Assembly (NCBI GenBank): GCA_018821435.1
Contig: JAHJME010000009.1
Span: forward strand, 248,001-312,000
Length of the DNA: 64,000 nt
DNA from: Alphaproteobacteria bacterium
Lineage (GTDB): Bacteria > Pseudomonadota > Alphaproteobacteria > Caulobacterales > Caulobacteraceae
Direction: 5' to 3'
Each line of letters starts with the position of its first letter. Within the stretch, counting starts at the first letter, position 1. A program made the position numbers and the translations under genes. This document shows, piece after piece, positions 8,961 to 20,005 of this stretch. The notes beneath the pieces are model-generated. The model worked only from the letters and a program-made list of their open reading frames with translations, was not told the DNA's origin and did no database searches.

Positions 8961-9351
8961 CTATCCGGCCCCTCGCGGCCGGGCCAGCAGGCGACCGACC
9001 CGCTGCAACAGCTGGGCGTCGTCGAACGGCTTGGAAAGGTAGTCGCGCGCGCCCATCTGCACGGCCTTGGCCACGTCCTCGCGGTTGTTGCGCGCCGTCA
9101 GCACCAGGGTGGGCGTCCGGGCGGTCAGGCCCTGGGCCTTCATGTGCGCCAGCACGCCGAAGCCGTCCAGGACCGGCATGTTGATGTCCAGCACCATGGC
9201 CTCGGGGCGGAAATCGGCCAGCCGCTGAAGCGCATCTGCGCCATTTCGCGCCAGGCGCGTCTCGTGGCCGGCGATGCTCAGCCGGGTCACGATCAGTTCC
9301 ACGATATTGGGATCGTCATCCACCACCAGCACCCGCCGCGCGCGGGGACCA

Positions 9352-9365
<14 letters not shown>
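8961..9365 (-). CDS. Stand-alone response regulator (REC domain only)
   Basis: The 134-residue product is a single receiver domain: acidic pocket VVDDDP near residues 15-19, phosphoacceptor Asp60 in VLDINMPVLDG, switch Thr in LVLTARN and conserved Lys in YLSKPFDD. There is no output domain, so it probably relays phosphate or acts by protein contact. Its start lies 14 bases inside the end of the upstream hybrid kinase gene, which indicates translational coupling and a likely phosphorelay partnership with that kinase. It converges on the interrupted HWE kinase with a one-base gap. Confidence 0.92.
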
Positions 9366-11673
<2,308 letters not shown>

Positions 11674-11680
11674 TCGTGGT

Positions 11681-11713
11681 CCCTCTCGTGGCGCCTGGGC
11701 GCCCGCGAGAGGG
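11681..11713. repeat. Inverted repeat in leader of hybrid kinase gene
   Basis: CCCTCTCG (11681-11688) and CGAGAGGG (11706-11713) form perfect 8-bp arms around 17 bases that are themselves GC-palindromic (GGCGCC). It starts eight bases upstream of the kinase start codon, so it could be a leader hairpin or operator, or simply a degenerate interspersed palindrome. A related CTCTCGC/GCGAGAG hairpin precedes purL at 60553. Confidence 0.55.
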
Positions 11714-11807
11714 TAGATGCCGGACCACTTTCAACCCCGTGAACGGCGCGCCCCGCACCGGGCGGAAAGCTCGGATTCAGGCGCGACCGTTCGCCGCAGG
11801 GCTGCGC

Positions 11808-12974
11808 CTACTGCCCCGAGCGGGCCGGCGCGGGCTTCTTGCCCGTCGTCGCCTTGGCGGCGGTGGCCTTGTCGGCCTCGGCTTTCTCGGCGGCCTTCTT
11901 CGCGGCCTCGGCCTTCTCGGCCTCTTCGGCCCGCGCGCCGGCCAGGATGCCCGGCAGGGCGTAGTTGCCCTCGTGGCAGGCGTACTCGTAGATCACCCCG
12001 TCCAGCGGCAGGAATTCATATTCCCCGCCCCACGGCTTGTCCCAGGTGTCCGGGTCGTCGACCGTGAACTGATAGAGCAGCCGGTGCTGGCCGACCCGGG
12101 TGAATTTCTCGGTGATCTTCAGGTTCTTCCACGAGCCCATGAAGTTCTGGTTCTGCGGAAGGTTGGTCGTCTCGACCACCAGGGTGTCGCCCTCGTACCA
12201 GCCGATCGAGTCGCCCATGTAGGTGCGGACGCCGTCGGTGCGGTGCTTCGAGTTCAGCCGCACCTGGCGCAGGTCGTGGTTCATCTCGACCTGGATGACC
12301 ACGGCGTCGGCCGTCTGAACGATCTGATAGTTGTTGTTGTAGAACCCGTTCGGGAACATCGGCGGGCCGGCGTTGCGGCCGAACGACATGATGCAGCGCT
12401 CGCCCAGCGAGCGGACTTCCGGACCGTCGAACGAGCCCATGCCGCCACCGAAGCGCGGGGCCGGCGGAGCGCCCGCCTTGCGCGGCGGGACCTGGCCGTT
12501 CTGCGTCGTGATCAGCGAGGTGCGCGGCTCGCCGTTCACCCGCATCACGTGGCTCCCCGGGTCCAGCCAACCGCGGTTGTAGCCGCCGACATCGCCACCG
12601 GCGGCGGCGAACTCGGGCCGGATGTTGGCGCCGGGGGGCGTCTTGGGCGCTTCGGCCGGGGCGTTCGGGTCGGTGGACTCGTTGCCCTCCTCGACCTCGG
12701 CGGCGGCGCTGGATTCCATCTCCTTGACCTGCTCGGGGGTATAGTTGAGCTGGTCCTTGAACTGCGGCCGGCGCGTCATCGGCGTCAGGGTCGCATTGCT
12801 CCAGGAGCCGGCCAGATCCGGCTGGCCGAACGCGTTCTTGGTGGGCTTCCAGGGCGCGGCTTGCGCGGCCTTGGCGGGCGCCTTCGCCGCCTCGGCGGCG
12901 GCGGCGTTCAGCGGCGCGGCGGCGACGCCGGCCAGCAGCAGGGCCCCCAGCGCTGCGATAACGACCTTTTGCAT
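11808..12974 (-). CDS. Secreted protein of unknown family (FGQPDL / YEYACHEGNY type)
   Basis: The product has 388 residues. Start ATG 12974 is preceded by GGAG and gives a signal peptide (MQKVVIAALGALLLAGVAAA). The mature protein opens with NAFGQPDLAGSWSN, has MNHDLRQVRL and GWYEGDTLVVETTN in the middle, and ends its conserved part with YEYACHEGNYALPGILAGAR. A lysine/alanine-rich tail of about 40 residues follows. The same landmarks occur in a second gene at 23251-24252. Proteins like this are common in proteobacteria and acidobacteria as periplasmic hypotheticals; the function is not known to me. A good promoter lies upstream. Confidence 0.8.
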   Translation of the reverse strand: MQKVVIAALGALLLAGVAAAPLNAAAAEAAKAPAKAAQAAPWKPTKNAFGQPDLAGSWSNATLTPMTRRPQFKDQLNYTPEQVKEMESSAAAEVEEGNESTDPNAPAEAPKTPPGANIRPEFAAAGGDVGGYNRGWLDPGSHVMRVNGEPRTSLITTQNGQVPPRKAGAPPAPRFGGGMGSFDGPEVRSLGERCIMSFGRNAGPPMFPNGFYNNNYQIVQTADAVVIQVEMNHDLRQVRLNSKHRTDGVRTYMGDSIGWYEGDTLVVETTNLPQNQNFMGSWKNLKITEKFTRVGQHRLLYQFTVDDPDTWDKPWGGEYEFLPLDGVIYEYACHEGNYALPGILAGARAEEAEKAEAAKKAAEKAEADKATAAKATTGKKPAPARSGQ

Positions 12975-13027
12975 GGCCTTAGCTCCCCATCCTTCTTCGC
13001 CCGGCTCGCGGCTGGGCGTTCGTACCG

Positions 13028-13056
13028 ATTTTACGAGCGCCTTGCCGATACGGCAA
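13028..13056 (-). promoter_or_regulatory. Housekeeping-type promoter for the 11808-12974 gene
   Basis: On the minus strand TTGCCG (13056-13051) and TAAAAT (13033-13028) are separated by exactly 17 bases, close to the sigma-70 consensus. The predicted transcript start is about 50 bases upstream of the ATG at 12974, with the GGAG ribosome site in between. The upstream sigma-factor gene ends at 13146, so this promoter would uncouple the two. Confidence 0.55.
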
Positions 13057-13145
13057 TGCGCTCCGACCGGCGTCTCACCGGATCCGCCCGCCGTATCGCG
13101 CCCGCATTGCACGTCTGTTTCAATATCGAAGATTTGGTACGGCGC

Positions 13146-14402
13146 TCAGCCGCAGGCCGCCGCCCGCCGTTCCAGGAACGCCCGCTCCTGCCCGTTGCCG
13201 GCCAGCGCCGCGCCATGCAGGAATTCGGCCCGCGCCTCCGCCAGCCGGCCCAGCTTGACCAGCAGGTCGCCCCGCACGCTCGGCAGCAGGTGATAGCGGC
13301 GCAGCGCGGGCTCCTCGCGCAACCCGTCCACGATCGCCAGCCCCGCCGCCGGCCCCTCGGCGAACCCCACCGCGATGGCGCGGTTCAGCTCGACCACCGG
13401 CGAGGGCCAGCGCGCGGCGAGCTGGCCATAGAGGTCCGCGATCCGCGTCCAGTCGGTCGCCGCCGCCGTCCCCGCCCGCGCGTGGCAGGCGACGATCGCG
13501 GCCTGCAGCGCGTAGAAGCCCTGCGATCCGCCCCGCGCCTGGGCCCGCGCCAGCGCCAGCAGGCCGCGCCGGATCTGCAGCAGGTCCCATCGCCCGCGGT
13601 CCTGATCCAGCAGCAGGATCGGCCGCCCGTCGGCGTCCTCGCGCGCCGCGGCCCGCGATGCGTTCAGCTCCATCAGCGCCAGCAGGCCGTGCGCTTCCGC
13701 CTCGCCCGGCGCGATCGCCACCAGGATCCGCCCCAGCCGCAGCGCCTCGTGGCACAGCTGCGGCCGCATCCAGTCGCCGCCGCGCGTCGCGGCGTAGCCC
13801 TCGTTGAAGATCAGGTAGACGACCTCCAGCACCGACCCCATCCGCGCCGCCAGTTCGTCGCCGCGCGGGGTCTCGTAGCTCAGGCCGGAGTCCGAAAGCG
13901 TCCGCTTCGCCCGGGTGATCCGCTGGCCCACGGCGACCTCGGTCTGCAGGAACGCGCGGGCGATCTCCTCGGTGGTCAGGCCACAGATCATCCGCAGGGT
14001 CAGCGCGGCCCGCGCCTCGCGCGGCAGCACCGGATGGCAGGCGGTGAAGATCAGCCGCAGCCGCTCGTCGCCGATATCGTCGTCCAGGGCGTCGTCCACG
14101 TCGGGCATCGCCGGCGCCTCGACCTCCAGCGTCGCCGCCAGCGTTTGGTGCTTGCGCGCCAGCATCCGGCCACGGCGCAGATGGTCGAGGGCGCGGCGCT
14201 TGGCGGTCGCCATCAGCCACGCCCCCGGCCGTTCCGGCGCGCCGGTCCTGGGCCAGGTCTCCAGGGCGGCGACCAGCGCCTCCTGGACCAGCTCCTCGGC
14301 CAGCGGCACGTCGCGCAGCATCCGCGCCAGGCTGGCCAGCAGCCTGGGTTGTTCGATCCGCCAGACGGCGAGGATCGTGCGCTGGACGCCGGCGTCGGTC
14401 AC
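13146..14402 (-). CDS. ECF42-type RNA polymerase sigma factor with long C-terminal extension
   Basis: The protein has 418 residues with a GTG start. Residues 1-170 carry sigma-70 regions 2 and 4 (AEELVQEALVAALETWP; TTEEIARAFLQTEVAVGQRITRAKRTL). The rest is a helical TPR-like extension (VVYLIFNEGYAAT, ELNRAIAVGFAEGP) that defines the SigJ/ECF42-like group. It sits 15 bases downstream of a DGPF/YCII-domain gene, the typical genomic partner of ECF42 factors. These sigmas have no anti-sigma factor and are thought to be controlled through the C-terminal extension. The stimulus is unknown; the divergent neighbour is a periplasmic aldehyde oxidoreductase, a possible target. Confidence 0.93.
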   Translation of the reverse strand: MTDAGVQRTILAVWRIEQPRLLASLARMLRDVPLAEELVQEALVAALETWPRTGAPERPGAWLMATAKRRALDHLRRGRMLARKHQTLAATLEVEAPAMPDVDDALDDDIGDERLRLIFTACHPVLPREARAALTLRMICGLTTEEIARAFLQTEVAVGQRITRAKRTLSDSGLSYETPRGDELAARMGSVLEVVYLIFNEGYAATRGGDWMRPQLCHEALRLGRILVAIAPGEAEAHGLLALMELNASRAAAREDADGRPILLLDQDRGRWDLLQIRRGLLALARAQARGGSQGFYALQAAIVACHARAGTAAATDWTRIADLYGQLAARWPSPVVELNRAIAVGFAEGPAAGLAIVDGLREEPALRRYHLLPSVRGDLLVKLGRLAEARAEFLHGAALAGNGQERAFLERRAAACG

Positions 14403-14417
14403 CCGGCCCCGAGGGTC

Positions 14418-14798
14418 CTAGGAGCTGGCACAGGCCTCGTCCTCGACGCCGTGCACCGCCATCGGCCGCATTTCGCAGACGCCTTCCCAGCCGGGCATGT
14501 GCTGGCGGTGCATTTCCATGAACTGCTGCGCCGAGGCGATGGCCTCTTCCTTGCCGGGGAACTCGAAGATCGCGAAGCCGCCGATCACTTCCTTGGACTC
14601 CACGAACGGCCCGTCCACCACCGAGATCTTGTCGCCCTTCAGCACGATCTCGGCGCCCATCGCCACCGGCAGCAGGCCGCCCTGGTCGATCATCCGGCCG
14701 GACTGGATCTCTTCCTTGGCCTGCTTGTCCATGGCCTCCATCAGCGCCTCCGACGGCGGGCCCTGGTGGCTGGAGCGGACGATGTACATGTAGCGCAT
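14418..14798 (-). CDS. DGPF/YCII-domain protein, ECF42 partner
   Basis: This 126-residue alpha/beta protein has the defining motif VVDGPFVESKEVIGGF (residues about 61-76) and begins MRYMYIVRSSHQGPP. YCII-related domains adopt a ferredoxin-like dimeric fold with a presumed active-site His/Asp pair, but no reaction is established for the ECF42-linked subgroup. It is the first gene of a two-gene unit with the sigma factor. The ribosome site AAGGAG lies just upstream of the ATG. Several Met residues and a Cys near the C terminus would make it oxidation-sensitive, which is only suggestive. Confidence 0.9.
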   Translation of the reverse strand: MRYMYIVRSSHQGPPSEALMEAMDKQAKEEIQSGRMIDQGGLLPVAMGAEIVLKGDKISVVDGPFVESKEVIGGFAIFEFPGKEEAIASAQQFMEMHRQHMPGWEGVCEMRPMAVHGVEDEACASS

Positions 14799-14844
14799 GG
14801 GAAACTCCTTTTGGCGCGGGGCTCGGCCCCATTACCCCTTCGAC

Positions 14845-14876
14845 GGATGACGACGGCCCAGACAGACACGTCATCC
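14845..14876. promoter_or_regulatory. Inverted repeat between the sigma/YCII unit and paoABC
   Basis: GGATGACG (14845-14852) and CGTCATCC (14869-14876) are perfect 8-bp arms 16 bases apart, followed by a run of seven A. They lie in the 158-base divergent intergenic region, 47 bases from the YCII start and 81 bases from the paoA start. The position fits an operator serving one or both directions. The CGTC-containing arms could also overlap an ECF-type promoter, which cannot be settled by eye. Confidence 0.5.
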
Positions 14877-14956
14877 AAAAAAAGTTGAGAGCCATTCGTA
14901 GCTGGCGCCAAAGCCCGCCTCGCACGTTGTCGCCCCGCGAACTTGCGAGGGACACA

Positions 14957-15583
14957 ATGGACGAGGACTTCATACCCGTGTCACGTCGGGGAATCCTGGC
15001 GGGCGGCGTCGCCACCGCAACGATCGCCACCGCGCCGGCCAGCGCCCAGGATTCGCCGCAGGACCGCCCCCCGCCGTCCGCCACGACCCGGCTAAAGGTC
15101 AACGGCAGGACCATGACGCTTACGGTCGACACGCGCACCACGCTGCTGGACGCTCTGCGAGAGCACGCCCATCTCACCGGCGCCAAAAAGGGCTGCGATC
15201 ACGGCCAGTGCGGCGCATGCACCGTGCTGGTGGCGGGGCGGCGGATCAACAGCTGCCTCACGCTGGCGGCCATGCACGACGGCGACGAGATCACCACCAT
15301 CGAGGGCCTGGGTCGCCCCGACGACCTGCACCCGCTGCAGGCCGCGTTCGTCGCCCACGACAGCTATCAGTGCGGCTACTGCACGCCGGGCCAGATCTGC
15401 TCGGCGGCCGGGATGCTGGCCGAACTCAAGGCCGGGGTCCCCAGTCACGTCAGCGCCGATCTCGACGACCCCCGCGCAACGGCCGACGAGGTTCGCGAGC
15501 GGATGAGCGGCAACATCTGCCGCTGCGGGGCCTACTCGAACATCATCGAGGCCATCAGCGAAGTCGGAGGGATCAAGGCATGA
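14957..15583 (+). CDS. paoA: Periplasmic aldehyde oxidoreductase, [2Fe-2S] subunit (PaoA)
   Basis: The protein has 208 residues from ATG 14957, which has GAGGG upstream. It carries a twin-arginine signal (SRRGILAGG) for export of the folded enzyme. The plant-type ferredoxin cluster is [12 protein letters not shown] plus a downstream NSC; the second cluster is built from [10 protein letters not shown] and CRCGAYSNI. This is the electron-transfer subunit of the xanthine-oxidase-family PaoABC enzyme, which oxidises aldehydes to carboxylic acids in the periplasm. It overlaps paoB by ATGA. The divergent ECF42 unit and inverted repeat lie upstream. Confidence 0.95.
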   Translation: MDEDFIPVSRRGILAGGVATATIATAPASAQDSPQDRPPPSATTRLKVNGRTMTLTVDTRTTLLDALREHAHLTGAKKGCDHGQCGACTVLVAGRRINSCLTLAAMHDGDEITTIEGLGRPDDLHPLQAAFVAHDSYQCGYCTPGQICSAAGMLAELKAGVPSHVSADLDDPRATADEVRERMSGNICRCGAYSNIIEAISEVGGIKA

Positions 15584-16530
15584 AGCCCTTCACCTACGAA
15601 CGCGTCGCCACGCCCGCCGAGGCCGCCGCCGCAGCGCTCAAGAACCCGAAGGCCCGGTTCATCGCCGGCGGCACCAACCTGCTCGACCTCATGAAGCTGG
15701 AGATCGAGGTCCCGCCACATCTGATCGACATCAACCGGCTGGGCCTGGACAAGATCAAGGAGACCGACCAGGGCGGCCTGCGCATCGGCGCCCTGGTCCG
15801 CAACACCGACCTGGCGGCCGACAGGCGCGTGCGCAAGGACTACGCCGTGCTGAGCCGGGCCCTGCTCTCCGGCGCCTCGGGCCAGCTCCGCAACAAGGCG
15901 ACGACGGCGGGCAACCTGCTTCAGCGCACGCGCTGCCCGTACTTCTACGACCCCACCATGCCCTGCAATAAGCGAGCGCCGGGATCGGGCTGCTCGGCGC
16001 TCCAGGGCTTCAACCGGAACCTCGCGATCCTGGGGACCAGCGACCAGTGCATCGCCACCCATCCCAGCGACATGGCGGTCGCCATGCGCCTGCTGGACGC
16101 GACCGTCGAGACGGTCCACGCCGACGGCCGAACGCGCGCCATCCCCATCGCCAGCTTCCACCGGTTGCCGGGAACGACCCCACACATCGAGACCGACCTC
16201 GCCCCCGGCGAGTTGATTACCGCCGTGGTGCTGCCACCGCCGCTGGGGGGGACGCACATCTATCGCAAGGTCCGCGACCGAGCCTCGTACGCCTTCGCCC
16301 TGGTCTCGGTCGCCGCCGTGCTCCAGCGCGACGGAACGGGCCGCGCGGCGTTCGGCGGCCTCGCCCACAAGCCCTGGCGCGTCGAAGCCGCCGAGGCCCG
16401 CATGGCGCAGGGTCCGAAAGCGGTCGCCGACGCGGTTCTGGCCGGCGCCCGCACCACCCCGCAGAACGCCTTCAAGACCGTACTGGCCGAGCGGACGCTC
16501 GCCGCCGTGTTCGAACAGGCGAGGGCCTGA
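15580..16530 (+). CDS. paoB: Aldehyde oxidoreductase, FAD-binding subunit (PaoB)
   Basis: The protein has 316 residues and its ATG overlaps the paoA stop. FAD-binding signatures are [13 protein letters not shown] (residues 27-39) and the later [15 protein letters not shown]. The insert [20 protein letters not shown] holds the cysteines that bind the additional [4Fe-4S] cluster known for PaoB and 4-hydroxybenzoyl-CoA reductase-like enzymes. It passes electrons from the molybdenum centre and iron-sulphur clusters to an external acceptor. It has no export signal of its own and would be carried through Tat with PaoA. Three bases separate it from paoC. Confidence 0.95.
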   Translation: MKPFTYERVATPAEAAAAALKNPKARFIAGGTNLLDLMKLEIEVPPHLIDINRLGLDKIKETDQGGLRIGALVRNTDLAADRRVRKDYAVLSRALLSGASGQLRNKATTAGNLLQRTRCPYFYDPTMPCNKRAPGSGCSALQGFNRNLAILGTSDQCIATHPSDMAVAMRLLDATVETVHADGRTRAIPIASFHRLPGTTPHIETDLAPGELITAVVLPPPLGGTHIYRKVRDRASYAFALVSVAAVLQRDGTGRAAFGGLAHKPWRVEAAEARMAQGPKAVADAVLAGARTTPQNAFKTVLAERTLAAVFEQARA

Positions 16531-16533
16531 GCC

Positions 16534-18750
16534 ATGAAATTCGACAGCCCCGCCACCACCAACCCGATCGACCGCCTGAAGGTGGTCGGCAAGCCGATCG
16601 ACCGCATCGACGGCAAGCTGAAGACCACCGGGACCGCGCCTTACGCCTATGAGCGCAACGACGTCGCCCCCAACGCCGCCTACGGCTACATCCTGGGCGC
16701 GTCGATCGCGAAGGGCCGCATCACCAGCCTCGACGTCAGCGCCGCCAAGCGGGCGCCGGGCGTCATCGCGGTGGTCACTTACCAGAACGCCGGCAAGCTC
16801 GCGAAAGCCAAGGCCCACACCGCCAGGCTGCTGGCCGGCCCTGAGGTGCAGCACTTCGACCAGGCCGTGGCCATCGTCGTCGCCGAGACGTTCGAACAGG
16901 CCCGCGACGCCTCGCGCCGGATCAAGGTCCGCTACGCCGCGACGAAGGGCGCCTACGACCTGGCCGTCGCGATCAAGACCGCCCAGAAGCCCGCGCCCAA
17001 CCCCGATGCGGGCGCCGACAAGCCCGACACCGCCGTGGGTGACTTCGCCGGCGCCTTCGCCAAGGCCTCCGTCCAGTTGGACGAGACCTACACAACCCCC
17101 GACCAGTGCCATGCGATGATGGAGCCCCACGCCACGACCGCGGCCTGGGAGGGCGACAAGCTCACGGTCTGGACCTCGAACCAGATGATCGCCTGGGCGG
17201 TCCGCGACCTGACCGAGACCCTGTTGATCCCCAAGGAGAACGTGCGGGTCATCTCGCCCTACATCGGCGGCGGCTTCGGGTCGAAGCTGTGGATTCGCGC
17301 CGACGCCCTGGCCGCCATCCTGGGCGCGAGGGCCGCCGGCCGGCCGGTCAAGGTGGCTTTGGCGCGGACGCAGATCTTCAACAACACCACCCACCGGCCC
17401 GCCACCATCCAGCGCATCCGCATCGGCTGCGGCCCGGACGGCCGCATCGCCGCCATCGGCCACGAGAGCTGGTCCGGCGACCTGCCCGGCGGCGGCCCGG
17501 AGACGGCGGCCAACCAGACCCGCCTGCTCTACGCCGGCGAGAACCGCATGACCGCCCACCGGCTGGCCGTGCTGGACCTGCCCGAGGGCAACGCCATGCG
17601 CGCGCCGGGCGAGGCGCCGGGCCTGATGGCGCTGGAGATCGCCATGGACGAGCTGGCGGAGAAGCTGAAGATCGATCCGGTCGAGCTGCGCATCCGCAAT
17701 GACGTGCAGTACGATCCGGAGGCCGGCCCGAAGCGCCCGTTCTCGCATCGCGACCTGATCGGCTGCCTGCGCACCGGCGCCCAGAGGTTCGGTTGGGACA
17801 AGCGCAGCGCGACCCCCGGCCGGGTCCGGGACGGCCGCTGGCTGGTCGGGCTGGGCATGGCCGCGGCGTTCCGCAACAACATCAGCATGACGTCCGCCGC
17901 CCGGGTCGGGATCGACCGGAAGGGCGTGGTCACCGTCGCCACCGACATGACCGACATCGGCACCGGCAGTTACACCGTCATCGCCCAGACCGCCGCCGAG
18001 ATGATGGGCGTCGATGTGGAAAAGGTCGTGGTTCTGCTGGGCGACTCCAGCTTCCCGGCGTCGTCGGGCTCGGGGGGGCAATGGGGTGGCAACAGCGCCT
18101 CCTCAGGCGTCTATGCGGCCTGCGTCAAGCTGCGCGAGGCCCTGGCCCGCAAGGCCGGCTTCGACCCCGCCACGGCGGTGTTCGACGACGGCAAGATCCG
18201 GTCGGGCAATAAAAGCGCCACCCTGGCCGAGCTCGCCGGCGACGCCGGCCTGTCGGCGGAAGACACCATCGAGTTCGAGGGGTTGGACAAGGCCTACGCC
18301 CAGTCCACCTTCGGCGCGCACTTCGTCGAAGCCGGCGTCGATGCTCAGACCGGCGAGATCCGTGTCCGGCGGATGGGCGGCGCCTTCGCCGCCGGACGCA
18401 TCCTCAATCCGAAATCCGCCCGCAGCCAGGTGATCGGCGCCATGACCATGGGCGTCGGCGCGGCCCTGATGGAGGAGGCCGTGGTCGACAAGCGCTACGG
18501 CTGTTTCATCAACCACGACATGGCGGGTTACGAGGTGCCGGTGCATGCCGACATCCCCCACCAGGATGTCGTCTTCCTGGACGAAGTTGACGACAAGTCG
18601 TCGCCGCTGAAGGCCAAGGGCGTGGGCGAGCTGGGCATCTGCGGCGTCGGCGCCGCGGTGGCCAACGCGGTCTACAACGCCTGTGGCGTGCGCGTGCGCG
18701 AGTACCCGATCACCCTGGACAAGATCCTGGCGGGCTGGGCGAAGGTCTAG
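16534..18750 (+). CDS. paoC: Aldehyde oxidoreductase, molybdopterin subunit (PaoC)
   Basis: The 738-residue protein is the catalytic subunit. Molybdenum-cofactor contact regions include YIGGGFGSK, MRAPGEAPG (the active-site Arg) and SSGSGGQWGG; the essential Glu is in KGVGELGICG near residue 692. Family members bind molybdopterin cytosine dinucleotide and oxidise a broad range of aromatic and aliphatic aldehydes. The E. coli operon has a fourth gene, paoD, an XdhC-like cofactor chaperone; here the next gene is convergent (DUF1697) and no such chaperone is in the window, so maturation must use a gene elsewhere. Its stop shares CTAG with the convergent gene. Confidence 0.95.
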   Translation: MKFDSPATTNPIDRLKVVGKPIDRIDGKLKTTGTAPYAYERNDVAPNAAYGYILGASIAKGRITSLDVSAAKRAPGVIAVVTYQNAGKLAKAKAHTARLLAGPEVQHFDQAVAIVVAETFEQARDASRRIKVRYAATKGAYDLAVAIKTAQKPAPNPDAGADKPDTAVGDFAGAFAKASVQLDETYTTPDQCHAMMEPHATTAAWEGDKLTVWTSNQMIAWAVRDLTETLLIPKENVRVISPYIGGGFGSKLWIRADALAAILGARAAGRPVKVALARTQIFNNTTHRPATIQRIRIGCGPDGRIAAIGHESWSGDLPGGGPETAANQTRLLYAGENRMTAHRLAVLDLPEGNAMRAPGEAPGLMALEIAMDELAEKLKIDPVELRIRNDVQYDPEAGPKRPFSHRDLIGCLRTGAQRFGWDKRSATPGRVRDGRWLVGLGMAAAFRNNISMTSAARVGIDRKGVVTVATDMTDIGTGSYTVIAQTAAEMMGVDVEKVVVLLGDSSFPASSGSGGQWGGNSASSGVYAACVKLREALARKAGFDPATAVFDDGKIRSGNKSATLAELAGDAGLSAEDTIEFEGLDKAYAQSTFGAHFVEAGVDAQTGEIRVRRMGGAFAAGRILNPKSARSQVIGAMTMGVGAALMEEAVVDKRYGCFINHDMAGYEVPVHADIPHQDVVFLDEVDDKSSPLKAKGVGELGICGVGAAVANAVYNACGVRVREYPITLDKILAGWAKV

Positions 18751-19280
18751 GCGTCCAGCAGCGCCGCCAGCTTGTTCACGGTGTTCCAGTTGCGCGCCGT
18801 GCCGCGCACCTTCAGCCGTCGCTCGATCACGACGTTGGAGAGCTTCGAGGTGCCCGCGCCGCCAGGGAACCAGATGTAGAGGCAGCCCGGCCCGAGCCTG
18901 ACCTCCTCGCCCGCCACGCAGGCGCTATCCAACAGGCTTAGCTCGCCCTGCCGCTCGCCGGTCAGGAACATGGCCATCAGCCGGCTGGGCTCGTCCTTGG
19001 CCTGGCGCGGGAACGGGTTGGCGGCGATCACGGCCGTGAGCTGCGCCAGGTCGCGCACCATGACGTCGGCGGCCAGGCCCAGGTCCGCCTGGATCGCCGC
19101 CTCCAGCGTCTTCTCCGCCGCCTCGGGCGCGAGCGTCGTGCCGAACAGGACGTTGCCGCTGGCCAGCAGCGTCGACGGCGCGTCGAAACCCGCCGCCCCC
19201 GCGATCCGCTTGAGGTCGGCCATCAGCAGTTTGCGGCCGCCCACGTTCACCGCCCGCAACAGGCCCGCGACGCGCTTCAT
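18747..19280 (-). CDS. DUF1697 family protein
   Basis: This 177-residue protein begins MKRVAGLLRAVNVGGRKLLM, the hallmark start of DUF1697. It continues with FDAPSTLLASGNVLFG and ends SKLSNVVIERRLKVRGTARNWNTVNKL, the conserved C-terminal signature. The fold is small alpha/beta and no biochemical activity is established. It is translationally coupled to the upstream GST gene (ATGA at 19277-19280). Its stop shares CTAG with paoC. Confidence 0.92.
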   Translation of the reverse strand: MKRVAGLLRAVNVGGRKLLMADLKRIAGAAGFDAPSTLLASGNVLFGTTLAPEAAEKTLEAAIQADLGLAADVMVRDLAQLTAVIAANPFPRQAKDEPSRLMAMFLTGERQGELSLLDSACVAGEEVRLGPGCLYIWFPGGAGTSKLSNVVIERRLKVRGTARNWNTVNKLAALLDA

Positions 19281-19897
19281 GTCGCGTCGGCTTCCCACGC
19301 CAGGAATTCCGGCGTCTGCAGCAGGCGCGCGCAGTATTCCCCCGCCGGCCCCGCGTCGCCGAAGTCCGACAGCCTCACGCCATAGGTCCGGAACCGCGAC
19401 GCCACCGGGGTATAGAACGCGTCGGCGATCGACCATTCGCCGGCCAGGAACGGCCCCCCGAACCGGCCCAGCATCTCGTTCCACAACGCGGTGATCCGCC
19501 GGATGTCCTTATGGGTCGCCGGCGACAGCTCGGTGTCCTTGGGCTGGACCTCCAGCGCCATGGGACACTCGCCGCGCAGGGACTGGAACCCCGAGTGCAT
19601 CTCGGCTGTCGCCGCCCGCGCCAGCGCCCGCGCCGCCGGGTCCGTCGGCCACAGGCCGGGCGCCTTCTCGGCCAGATACTCGCTGATCGCCAGGCTGTCG
19701 CAGATCACCAGGCCATCGGCCTTCAGCGCCGGCACCAGGCCCGACGGCGAATGGGCGCGGATCGCCGCCTCGCTCATGTTGTTTTCCTGGCGAAGCTCGA
19801 CCAGCGTCTCGGTGAACGGCAGCCCCGAGCGCTTGATCACCAGCCAGGGCCGCAACGACCAGGTCGACCATTTCTTGGTCCCGATCACCAGTTCCAT
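19277..19897 (-). CDS. Glutathione S-transferase family protein
   Basis: The protein has 206 residues from ATG 19897; a longer upstream extension lacks a ribosome site. The N-terminal thioredoxin-like domain has TKKWSTWSLRPWLVIKRSG and the glutathione-binding SGLVPALKADG, then ICDSLAISEYLAEK. An all-helical C-terminal domain ends with the FLAGEWSIADAFYTPV N-capping box typical of GSTs. The Ser in STWS is the likely catalytic residue (beta/zeta-like bacterial classes). A cytosolic detoxification or reductive role is expected; the substrate is unknown. Confidence 0.93.
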   Translation of the reverse strand: MELVIGTKKWSTWSLRPWLVIKRSGLPFTETLVELRQENNMSEAAIRAHSPSGLVPALKADGLVICDSLAISEYLAEKAPGLWPTDPAARALARAATAEMHSGFQSLRGECPMALEVQPKDTELSPATHKDIRRITALWNEMLGRFGGPFLAGEWSIADAFYTPVASRFRTYGVRLSDFGDAGPAGEYCARLLQTPEFLAWEADAT

Positions 19898-20005
19898 CGG
19901 ACGGACTCCATACTGCGATGTTGAAACACTTGCGCGCTTGCGGCTGGCCGCCGGGCGCGATCTAGTTCGCGCCAATCATAAAAGTATTCGAGGATCGCGC
20001 CCACC

